A program made the position numbers and the translations under genes. The notes under the pieces are model-generated. The model ran no database searches. It was not told the origin of the DNA and saw nothing but the letters and a program-made list of their open reading frames with translations. From contig LSIG01000200.1 in the NCBI GenBank assembly GCA_001556125.1, forward strand, positions 20,153-84,152: a DNA stretch of 64,000 nt, given 5' to 3'. This DNA comes from Rhizobiales bacterium CCH10-E5 (GTDB lineage Bacteria > Pseudomonadota > Alphaproteobacteria > Rhizobiales > Beijerinckiaceae). Shown in pieces: positions 46,806 to 54,936 of this stretch; position 1 is the stretch's first letter, and every line of letters begins with the position of its first letter.

Positions 46806-47807
46806 TTACGCCGGCTTCTTGGCGAGACCGGCCGCGTTCATGGCGGAACCCATCGCCTTGTCGCCCTCGGCCATGAAGGCGGCGAAGCCCTTCTGGTCCT
46901 GATAGGTCATGCCGAAGCCGCGCGCGTTCATGAAGTCCTGAAACTCCTTCGAGTCGAAGGCCTTCTTGAGCTCCGTCATCAGCGTCGCCTGCACGGCTTC
47001 CGGCAGACCCTTCGGCCCGGCAATGCCGCGCCAGGCGCCGACGGAGTAGTTGATGCCGAGCGTCTCGTTCAGCGTCGGCACGTCCTTGAACTGCGGGTTG
47101 CGGGCCTTCGCCATGATGGCGAGCGACTTGGCCTTGCCGGCGTCGATCATGGCGCGAGCCTCGGGCACCGAGCAGGTGACGATGTCGATGCCGCCGGCGG
47201 CGAGATCCTGCATCGCCGGGGCCGCCCCGTTCGACGGCGCCCATGCGACATGGTTCGGCTTCAGCCCCATCGCCTGCAGCCAGCCGATCAGGGCGAGATG
47301 CCAGATGCCGCCCTGGCCGGTGCCGGAGGCCTTGAACTTGCCTTCGGGCGCGGCCTTGATCGCGTCCGCGAGCGCCTTGATGTCCTTGTACGGCGAATCC
47401 GCCTTGACCTGGACGCCCGGCGGATCCTCGTTCATCAGCGCCAGCGGCGTGAAGCTGGTCGGGTTGAGGTCCGTCAGACCCTGATGGTGCATCATGGTGA
47501 TTTCCACCGTGATCATGCCGATCGTGTAGCCGTCCGGCGCCGCCGTCGCGATGGCGGAGTGGCCGACGACACCGGAACCGCCGGTGCGGTTCACGACGTT
47601 GACCGGCTGCCCGAGGTTCTTCTCGAGGATGGCGGCAACGATGCGAGCCGTCGCATCGGTCCCGCCGCCAGCTCCCCAGGGGCAGACGAGGGTGATCGGA
47701 CGGCTCGGCCATTTGGCCTGAGCGATGGCGGGGGCTGCGATGAGCCCCGATGCGCCGACGGCGGCCGCCCCGGCCAGAACGCTTCGCCTGCTGATGTTGT
47801 CGGTCAT
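46806..47807 (-). CDS. tctC: Tripartite tricarboxylate transporter substrate-binding protein (TctC/Bug family)
   Basis: Periplasmic receptor (333 residues) of the Bug superfamily. The leader contains twin arginines (SRRSVLAG) and ends near APAIA before QAKWPSRPITLVCPWGAGGGTDATAR, so Tat export is possible. The WPSRPI start of the mature protein, the GGGTD loop and NRTGGSGVVG are the family's ligand-binding signatures. The start is ATG 47807 with GGAGAGGA upstream. A perfect palindrome at 47821-47834 lies directly before the ribosome binding site and suggests repression by a LacI-type regulator not present in the window. Confidence 0.92.
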   Translation of the reverse strand: MTDNISRRSVLAGAAAVGASGLIAAPAIAQAKWPSRPITLVCPWGAGGGTDATARIVAAILEKNLGQPVNVVNRTGGSGVVGHSAIATAAPDGYTIGMITVEITMMHHQGLTDLNPTSFTPLALMNEDPPGVQVKADSPYKDIKALADAIKAAPEGKFKASGTGQGGIWHLALIGWLQAMGLKPNHVAWAPSNGAAPAMQDLAAGGIDIVTCSVPEARAMIDAGKAKSLAIMAKARNPQFKDVPTLNETLGINYSVGAWRGIAGPKGLPEAVQATLMTELKKAFDSKEFQDFMNARGFGMTYQDQKGFAAFMAEGDKAMGSAMNAAGLAKKPA

Positions 47808-47820
47808 TCGGTTCCTCTCC

Positions 47821-47834
47821 CTAAATCGATTTAG
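47821..47834. promoter_or_regulatory. Putative LacI-type operator before tctC
   Basis: CTAAATCGATTTAG is a perfect 14-bp palindrome with the central CG usual in LacI-family operators. It lies 13 bases upstream of the tctC start codon and two bases from the Shine-Dalgarno sequence, a position fit for repression. Confidence 0.55.
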
Positions 47835-47874
47835 TGACCGAGCGCTCCTCGCCGGTGACGGGGCGCTCTTGCGT

Positions 47875-47919
47875 AGACGGTTGCATCTGAACCGATTGCG
47901 GCCGCGGAGACAACCGTCT
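47875..47919. repeat. Inverted repeat upstream of tctC
   Basis: AGACGGTTG (47875-47883) and CAACCGTCT (47911-47919) are exact inverted copies separated by 27 bases, between the exported pseudoprotease gene's stop and the tctC operator. It could be a weak terminator for the upstream gene or a second regulator site. Confidence 0.45.
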
Positions 47920-47931
47920 TCCGAGGGAATT

Positions 47932-49368
47932 CTACAACCCGCAGAGGATCGGCAGGATCGCAGACGCACGCGCATCCACGATGGCGCCGGTGCTCCGGTC
48001 GGCGCTTCCTGCCGGAGCGGAGACCAACGGTGCGCCAGCCCGGCTCGCCGCCGCCTGGACCGCAGCCGCAGCCGCCAGCGCATGGCTGCGCTGCGGCGCG
48101 ATGCCTGCGATCAGCACGCGGTCGGACGGATTGCCCGTGACGAGGCCCGCGAGGCGGCCCTGCCGGTCGAAGGCAGCCGCCCCCGCCTGTCCAGGCTGGA
48201 GTGGCGCCAGCACGGCCGCACCGGCCGCGCCCGCGACGATCCGGCCTGGCAAGGCAACAGGCACGCGACGGCCTCCCTCCTCGCCGAAGGCCAGGAGCAC
48301 GAGATCCTCCCCCTCCGCAGGCGGCTCGGAGCGGGCGGCCGGCGCGGCCAGGGCTGCCCCGCCCTCGATATCGAGCAGCGCAAGGCCCGCTTCGGGCACC
48401 CCTCGCAGCCGCGCGAGGCGCCCTCCGGCGCGCAGCGTCCGGCAGCCGTCAATGCCTGCCGCCGCCGTCGCGACGAGGCGCTCGCCCAGGGCGACGCCGG
48501 TCGCATGTCGCTCCGTCGGCCGCGCAGCCGCTGCCGAGACTGCCGTGGCCGCGATGGCGGATCCGGCTGTCGGCCCGCTGGCCGAGGCGACGGCCGGAGC
48601 CTGGGGCAGCGGACCGGTCGGGAACGGCTCGAAGCTGGCCGCGATCGCGATGACGAGCTTGTCAACCGAAGCGGCCAGACCCTTGTCGTAGCCGATCGAG
48701 AAGCCCCGCAGCCCGGACGGTCCCGAGGCGAGCCTGCGGTAGAACTTGCCGGTCGGCGTCTCGCCGGTGACGACGAAGAAATCTGGCCGCAGCAGCTTGT
48801 AGGTGATCTTCCGGCCTGGATTGTTCGGCGTTGGCGCGGTGGCCTTCTCGTAGACGGCCTCCAGCGTCTCGCCGGGCGGCGTCGCCGAGGTATCGAGCGT
48901 GATTTTGCCATCGGCGCTCTGCCAGCGACTTCCGGAGGGCGAGACATCCCGTTTCGGCAGGACCGCAGCCGGGATGCCGATCCGCAGACCGGTGCGCTCG
49001 TCGGCGATGACGCGGAAGCCCGCCGCCTCGCGCGCCGCCTGAGCCGATTGGGCAAGGCTGCGCCGCTCGGCCGGGGTCAGCAACCCGTCGGGCGCGCCCT
49101 TGCCCGCCTTGAAGGCGTTGATCGCGCGGAAGGTGAGCGGCCCGTAGCTGCCGCTGACGGCGCCGTTGAAATGCCCGCTCCAGATCAGATCGGCCTGGAT
49201 CGCGCGGCGTTCGGCCTCGGGCAGGCTCTCAAAGCTGGCCTGCGCTGCAGCGAGCTGTGGATTGGCCGCGGGAGCGGGGGCCTGTGCGAGCGCCCCGGCG
49301 GACAGCGCCGCGCAGACGGGCAGCATCAGTGCCGCGGACACGATCAGACGCAACGAACGGGCTCTCAT
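47932..49368 (-). CDS. Exported protein with peptidoglycan-binding-like and degenerate trypsin-like domains
   Basis: Secreted protein of 478 residues. The signal peptide ends near residue 29 (GALA before QAPAPAAN). Residues about 50-105 (DLIWSGHFNGAVSGSYGPLTFRAINAFKAG) look like a PG_binding_1-type domain. The C-terminal half (about 290-475) follows the trypsin/Trypsin_2 layout, with GERLVATAAAGIDGCRTL, LALLDIEGG and a final GLVTGNPSDRVLIAGIAP, but the nucleophile motif GNSGGP is replaced by G393-Q-A-G-A-A-A. The catalytic serine is thus Ala395, and no catalytic His is evident at the usual place. Probably a binding or scaffold protein at the cell wall rather than a protease; inference. Confidence 0.7.
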   Translation of the reverse strand: MRARSLRLIVSAALMLPVCAALSAGALAQAPAPAANPQLAAAQASFESLPEAERRAIQADLIWSGHFNGAVSGSYGPLTFRAINAFKAGKGAPDGLLTPAERRSLAQSAQAAREAAGFRVIADERTGLRIGIPAAVLPKRDVSPSGSRWQSADGKITLDTSATPPGETLEAVYEKATAPTPNNPGRKITYKLLRPDFFVVTGETPTGKFYRRLASGPSGLRGFSIGYDKGLAASVDKLVIAIAASFEPFPTGPLPQAPAVASASGPTAGSAIAATAVSAAAARPTERHATGVALGERLVATAAAGIDGCRTLRAGGRLARLRGVPEAGLALLDIEGGAALAAPAARSEPPAEGEDLVLLAFGEEGGRRVPVALPGRIVAGAAGAAVLAPLQPGQAGAAAFDRQGRLAGLVTGNPSDRVLIAGIAPQRSHALAAAAAVQAAASRAGAPLVSAPAGSADRSTGAIVDARASAILPILCGL

Positions 49369-49591
49369 GATCGCCTCCCACCCCGACGGCCGGCATTGAG
49401 CGTCAGATCGACAGCCCCTGCAAGCGTTTCCGGCAGCCGATCGCGGGGAGCCAACGCCCTCCGCCCACCCGCCGCGCGCTTTCGGATTGCGCCAATCGAC
49501 GCCGGTGATAGCCTGCCGCCGCGACCATACCCGTCATCCGGTCTTTGTCTTGGACAGGCGGAATGCGGGACGTCCTCTGGAGGAAATGCCC

Positions 49592-52500
49592 ATGCGCCTG
49601 TTGCCCCGCCTCGCGCTGGTTCTGGGCCTGAGCCTCGCCGCCCACCCGGCCTTCGCGCAGAAGGCCTATATCCGCAACGATCTCGCCGCCGACGGGCAGC
49701 GCCTGGAGGAGCGACTGAAGCGCGAGGTCTCCGCCGGCGCCCGCTCGGCAGCCGATCTCGTGCGCGCGGGCGAGGCTGCGCTCTCGCGCGGGGACGCCCG
49801 CGCCGCCCTGCCCCAGGCCAATGCCGCCGTCGTCGCCGAGCCCGCCAATGCCGCTGGCTGGCGCCTGATGGCGCGCGCCGCCAACGCCATCGAGCCGCGC
49901 GACTATCGCGAGCGCTGGGAACTGCGCGAGCGCGCCATCAGCGCCGCCTATCTCGCCTATCAGCGCGCCACGAGCCGCAATGACGAGGCCGCCTCGCTGG
50001 GCCTGCTCGCCCGCATTTTTGAGCGCAACGAACTCTGGCGCCCGGCGCTGACGACCTATCGCCTCAGCCTGGATCTCGTCGACAACGCCTCGCTGCGCAC
50101 CGCCTATGAGGGCCTGCGCGAGCAGCGCGGCTTCCGCCTGACCGGCAACAAGGTCGATGCCGATGCGGCGAGCCCGCGCGCCTGCTTCGAGTTCTCCGAA
50201 CCGCTCGCCCGCGGCCGTGTCGATTTCGCGCCTTACGTTGCGATCTCCGGCGGCAAGGGCGACTTCGCGGTCACGGGCGAGGAGCGCCAGATCTGCGTCG
50301 ATGGCCTGCGCCATGGCGAGCGTTACGCCTTCGTCATCCGCCAGGGCGTGCCTTCCGCGATCCCCGACGAGAAGCTGCTGAAATCCGCCGATTACGAGGT
50401 CTATGTCCGCGATCGCACGCCTTCGGTGCGCTTCACCGGCAAAAACTACGTCCTGCCGCGCACGGGCCAGCAGGGCATCCCGGTCGTATCGGTCAACAGC
50501 GACAGGCTCGACCTCGAGGTCATGCGGATCGGCGACCGCAACCTGATCAATTCGGTCCATTCCGAGGATTTCCTCGGCCAGCTCGGCGCCTACCAGTCGA
50601 AGCAGATCGAGAACGACAAGGGCCAGCGCGTCTGGACCGGCTCGATGGAGGTCAAATCCGAGCTGAACAAGGACGTCGTCACCGCCTTCCCGGTGGTGGA
50701 GGCCGTCGGCGCGCTGAAACCCGGCGTCTATGTGATGTTCGCCAAACCCAGCGGTGGCCGGGCGCCTACGCCCTCCGACAGCGACGGCGACTATGACGAT
50801 GGCACGACGCGCGCAACGCAGTGGTTTGTCGTTTCCGATCTCGGCCTGACCTCCTTCTCCGGCCCCGACGGCGTGCATGTGCTGGTGCGTTCGCTCTCCG
50901 ACGCCGCCCCCGTCGCCAATGCCGAATTGCGCCTGCTGGCGAGGAACAACGAGGTGCTGGCGACGCTCCGCTCCGACGCCAATGGCTATGCCCGCTTCGA
51001 TGCAGGCCTCGCCAAGGGCCAGGGCGGCCTGGCGCCGGGCCTCGTCACCGCCTCGCTCGCCGAGGATTACGGCTTCCTCGACCTGAAGCAGACGGCCTTC
51101 GATCTCTCTGATCGCGGCGTGAAGGGCCGCGTCGCCCCGGCCGGCCTCGATGCCTATCTCTATACCGAGCGCGGCGTCTATCGCTCCGGCGAGACGGTCT
51201 ATCTCACGACGCTGCTGCGCGATGCCCGCGGCGCCGCCGTCGCCGGCCTGCCGCTGACACTCGTCGTCAAGCGGCCCGACGGCGTCGAGTATCGCCGCCG
51301 CCAGGTCGAGGACCAGGGCGCCGGCGGGCGCGCCCATTCGATCCCGCTTTTGTCAGGCGCTGCGACCGGCACCTGGCGCGTCCAGGCCTATGCCGATCCC
51401 AAGGGCCCGGCGATCGGCGAGGTCTCCTTCCTCGTCGAGGATTACGTTCCCGAGCGGCTCGAACTGACCCTGACGCCAAAGGCGCCCGTCCTGCAGACGG
51501 GCCAGCCGGCCGAGATCGACCTCAGCGCCCGCTATCTCTATGGCGCGCCGGGCTCAGGCCTCGACGTCACCGGCTCGATGACGATCCGCGCCGCCGCCCA
51601 GTCGGCCATCCCCGGTTTCGCCGGCTATCAGGTCGGCCTCACCGACGAGGCGTTCGAGCCGGTCCAGTCCGAATTCGAAGAGAGCGCGACGACGGACACC
51701 GCCGGCAGGGTCACCGTGACCAACCCGATGTCCCAGCCCGAGACCAACCGCCCGCTGGAAGCCGAATTCACCATCCGCGTCGGGGAGCCCGGCGGGCGCG
51801 CCATCGCTCGCTCCGTCACCCTGCCGATCGTGCCCAAGGGCGCCGCCATCGGCGTGCGCAAGGCCTTCAAGGAGGGCGAGCTCGGCAACGGCCAGACCGC
51901 GAGTTTCGACGTCATCATGGCCAATGGCGACGGCCGCCGCCTCGCCAGGGCCGGCGTGAAATGGACGCTGTCCAAGGTCACCCGCAACTATCAGTGGTTC
52001 TTCCAGGACGGCCGCTGGAACTATGAGGGCGTGAAGTCGACCCGCCGCGTCGCCGATGGCGAGGTCGCGGTCACGGAGGCCGCGCCGGCCCGCATCGCGG
52101 CGCCGGTCGAATGGGGCAATTACCGCCTCGACGTATCAGCCGACGGGCCGGACTCAACCGAAACCTCGGTCTCCTTCAGCGTCGGCTACGAGGCCGACAA
52201 GACCGCCGACACGCCCGACGTGCTGGATGTCGCCATCGACAAGGCGGCCTATGCCGATGGCGAAAACCTGAATCTCCGCCTCAGCCCCCGCTTCGCCGGC
52301 AAGGCGACGCTCGCGGTCATCACCGACCGCGTCGTCGACCTCCGCACCATCGATATCGCGGCGGGCGGCACCACCGCGACCGTCCCGGTCAAGGCCGAAT
52401 GGGGCGCCGGGGCCTATCTCGTCGCGCTGGCCCACCGGCCGATGGATGCCGCCGCCAAGCGCCTGCCCGGCCGGGCGATCGGCCTGTCCTGGTTCTCGAT

Positions 52501-54841
52501 CGGCAAGGAGAGCCGCACGCTGACGCTCGATCTCGGTGCACCCACCCTCGTGCGCCCGCTCACGACCCTGTCGCTGCCGGTGAAGGTCACCGGCGCGCGG
52601 GCCGGCGAGGAGGCTTTCGTCACCGTCGCCGCGGTCGATGTCGGCATCCTGAACCTGACCCGGTTCGAAAGCCCCGATCCGAGCAAGTTCTTCTTCGGCC
52701 AGCGCCAGATCGGCCACGAGTTGCGCGACCTCTACGGCTATCTGATCGACGGCATGCAGGGCACGCGCGGCGCGATCCGCAGCGGCGGCGACGCCGCGCC
52801 TTCCCTCGAAGGCGAGAAGCCGACGCAGGAGCCGGTCGCCCGCTATTCCGGCGTGGTCAAGGTCGGCCCCGACGGCACCGCGAAGGTCGATTTCGAGCTG
52901 CCGGCCTTCAACGGCTCGCTGCGCGTCATGGCGGTCGCCTGGTCGGCCGGCCGAACCGGACAGGCGAGTGCGGACGTCATCGTGCGCGACCAGGTGGTGG
53001 CGCAGGCGACGCTGCCGCGCTTCCTCGCCATCGGCGACCAGTCGCGCTTCCATCTCCAGATCGACAATGTCGAAGGACCGGCCGGCCCCTATGTCGTCGA
53101 TCTCGACATCCGCGGCCCGGTGCTGGTGCCGGCCGATGCCACCCGCCGGACGATCCAGCTCGCCGCGGGCGCCAAGGCGCAGATGACGATCCCCGTCACC
53201 GCCGCGGGGCTCGGCCGCGCCGAATTCGATGTCCGCATCAGCGGGCCCGGCGGCGTCGGCACCGTGCAGAATCTCGCCGTCCGCGTGCAGCCCTCCGCGG
53301 CCACGATCGCGCGCCGCATCGTGCGCCCGATCCCCGGCAATGGCGGCGCGATCACGGTCTCGGCCGATCTCCTGGCCGATCTCGTGCCCGGCTCCGGCCA
53401 GGTCTCGGTTTCCGTCTCACCACTCGCCGCGCTCGACGTGCCCGGCCTGCTCAAGGCGCTCGACCGCTACCCCTATGGCTGCACCGAACAGACGGTGAGC
53501 CGCGCCATGCCGCTGCTCCATGTCAACCGGCTCGCCTCGCTCGAACATCTCGCGCTCGACGCCAATGCCGATGAGCGGGTACAGAACGCGATCGAGCGCG
53601 TGCTCGCTCGCCAGGGTGCCAACGGTTCCTTCGGGCTCTGGGGCGTCGGCGGCGAGGATCTCTGGCTAGACGCCTTCACGGCGGACTTCCTGACGCGGGC
53701 CCGCGAACGCCAGTTCGCCGTGCCGCAGACCGCGTTCAACCTCGCGCTCGACCGGCTGCGCAACCAGGTCGTCAACACCGGCGAGATCGTCAAGGAGGAA
53801 GCGGCCGGAATCGCCTACGCCCTCTATGTGCTCGCCCGCAACGGTCGGCCGGTGATGGGCGATCTGCGCTACCTCGCCGACAACAAGCTCGCCGATTTCG
53901 CCACGCCCATGGCCCGCGCCCAGATCGGTGCGGCGCTCTCGGCGCTCGGCGATCGCGGTCGCGGCCGCGCCGCCTTCGTCAGCGCGCTCGCCGGGCTGCA
54001 GGAGCGCAGCGACGACGGCCTGTCGCGGCCCGATTACGGCTCGCGCCTGCGCGATGGCGCGGCGGTTCTGGCGCTGATCGCGGAATCGGCCGGCGACCGA
54101 GCCGAGATCGGCCGCGCCGCCGCCATCCTCGACGGCGCCCGCAACAGCGCCCGCTACACCTCGACCCAGGAACAGGCCTGGATGGTGCTCGCCGCCCAGG
54201 CGATGGCGAAGGATGCCGAAGGCATGACGCTGACCGTCGACGGCACGGAGCGGAAGGGGCCCCTTTACCGCACGATTCCCGCTGCGGCGCTGGAGCAGAA
54301 GCCGTTGACGGTCGCCAACCCCGCCGCCGCCACGGCGCAGGCTGTCATCACCGTGGCCGGGATCCCGACCGGCGCCGAGCCCGCCCTCAACCAGGGCTTC
54401 GGACTGGACCGCGTGATCTACACGATGAAGGGCGAGAAGGCCGACCCGGCCCGACTGCGCCAGAACGAACGCTATGTCGTCGCGCTGACGGTGACGGAGC
54501 CGGCCAGCCGCTATGGCCGCCTGCTCCTCGTCGACCCCGTCCCCGCCGGGCTCGAGATCGAGAACGCGAACCTCACCGAAGGCGCCTCGGTCGCCGGTCT
54601 CGACTGGCTGAAGCAGGAGGTCATCCCCGTCCATACGGAGGCGCGCGACGACCGCTATGTCGCCGCCTTCGAGCGCTCCGGCAGCAAGGACCAGAAGCTC
54701 GTCTACACGGTCGCCTACATCACCCGCGCCGTCTCGCCCGGTCGTTATGTGGCGCCTGCAGCCGTCATCGAGGACATGTACCGTCCCGACCGCTTCGGGC
54801 GCACCGCCTTCGGCACCGTGGACATCGCCTCGGCGCGGTGA
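49592..54841 (+). CDS. Bacterial alpha-2-macroglobulin
   Basis: Large periplasmic protease trap of 1749 residues that complements cell-wall repair by PBP1C. The signal peptide ends near residue 24 (HPAFA before QKAYIRNDL) and has no lipobox cysteine, unlike lipoprotein YfhM of E. coli. Multiple MG-type beta domains follow, including SDLGLTSFSGPDGVHVLVRSLSDAAPVANAEL and the LYTERGVYRSGETVYLTTLLRD domain. The thioester motif is intact: C1297-T-E-Q1300 in YPYGCTEQT. ATG 49592 is preferred over 49586 since GGAGG (49579-49583) is then eight bases away. Ahead of pbpC with a palindromic element between. Confidence 0.93.
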   Translation: MRLLPRLALVLGLSLAAHPAFAQKAYIRNDLAADGQRLEERLKREVSAGARSAADLVRAGEAALSRGDARAALPQANAAVVAEPANAAGWRLMARAANAIEPRDYRERWELRERAISAAYLAYQRATSRNDEAASLGLLARIFERNELWRPALTTYRLSLDLVDNASLRTAYEGLREQRGFRLTGNKVDADAASPRACFEFSEPLARGRVDFAPYVAISGGKGDFAVTGEERQICVDGLRHGERYAFVIRQGVPSAIPDEKLLKSADYEVYVRDRTPSVRFTGKNYVLPRTGQQGIPVVSVNSDRLDLEVMRIGDRNLINSVHSEDFLGQLGAYQSKQIENDKGQRVWTGSMEVKSELNKDVVTAFPVVEAVGALKPGVYVMFAKPSGGRAPTPSDSDGDYDDGTTRATQWFVVSDLGLTSFSGPDGVHVLVRSLSDAAPVANAELRLLARNNEVLATLRSDANGYARFDAGLAKGQGGLAPGLVTASLAEDYGFLDLKQTAFDLSDRGVKGRVAPAGLDAYLYTERGVYRSGETVYLTTLLRDARGAAVAGLPLTLVVKRPDGVEYRRRQVEDQGAGGRAHSIPLLSGAATGTWRVQAYADPKGPAIGEVSFLVEDYVPERLELTLTPKAPVLQTGQPAEIDLSARYLYGAPGSGLDVTGSMTIRAAAQSAIPGFAGYQVGLTDEAFEPVQSEFEESATTDTAGRVTVTNPMSQPETNRPLEAEFTIRVGEPGGRAIARSVTLPIVPKGAAIGVRKAFKEGELGNGQTASFDVIMANGDGRRLARAGVKWTLSKVTRNYQWFFQDGRWNYEGVKSTRRVADGEVAVTEAAPARIAAPVEWGNYRLDVSADGPDSTETSVSFSVGYEADKTADTPDVLDVAIDKAAYADGENLNLRLSPRFAGKATLAVITDRVVDLRTIDIAAGGTTATVPVKAEWGAGAYLVALAHRPMDAAAKRLPGRAIGLSWFSIGKESRTLTLDLGAPTLVRPLTTLSLPVKVTGARAGEEAFVTVAAVDVGILNLTRFESPDPSKFFFGQRQIGHELRDLYGYLIDGMQGTRGAIRSGGDAAPSLEGEKPTQEPVARYSGVVKVGPDGTAKVDFELPAFNGSLRVMAVAWSAGRTGQASADVIVRDQVVAQATLPRFLAIGDQSRFHLQIDNVEGPAGPYVVDLDIRGPVLVPADATRRTIQLAAGAKAQMTIPVTAAGLGRAEFDVRISGPGGVGTVQNLAVRVQPSAATIARRIVRPIPGNGGAITVSADLLADLVPGSGQVSVSVSPLAALDVPGLLKALDRYPYGCTEQTVSRAMPLLHVNRLASLEHLALDANADERVQNAIERVLARQGANGSFGLWGVGGEDLWLDAFTADFLTRARERQFAVPQTAFNLALDRLRNQVVNTGEIVKEEAAGIAYALYVLARNGRPVMGDLRYLADNKLADFATPMARAQIGAALSALGDRGRGRAAFVSALAGLQERSDDGLSRPDYGSRLRDGAAVLALIAESAGDRAEIGRAAAILDGARNSARYTSTQEQAWMVLAAQAMAKDAEGMTLTVDGTERKGPLYRTIPAAALEQKPLTVANPAAATAQAVITVAGIPTGAEPALNQGFGLDRVIYTMKGEKADPARLRQNERYVVALTVTEPASRYGRLLLVDPVPAGLEIENANLTEGASVAGLDWLKQEVIPVHTEARDDRYVAAFERSGSKDQKLVYTVAYITRAVSPGRYVAPAAVIEDMYRPDRFGRTAFGTVDIASAR

Positions 54842-54860
54842 TGCACGGCGATCACAAACC

Positions 54861-54936
54861 GGCATTCCCGGGCGAGGCGAAGCCGAGACCCCAGAATCTC
54901 GATCAGGAGATGCTCGGGTCGAGCTCGAGCATGACG
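54861..54936. repeat. Composite palindromic intergenic element, copy G (overlaps pbpC start)
   Basis: The left half begins GGCATTCCCGGGCGAGG, a decayed version of the GTCAT end. The right half is a hairpin ATGCTCG / CGAGCAT (54910-54916 and 54926-54932) followed by the conserved ACGG. The last module contains the likely pbpC start codon. Confidence 0.65.

Noticed and set aside
47875..47919. Second LacI-type operator forming a loop with the site at 47821
   Set aside because: The 9-bp arms are 27 bases apart and do not resemble the 14-bp palindrome, so only a plain inverted repeat is reported.
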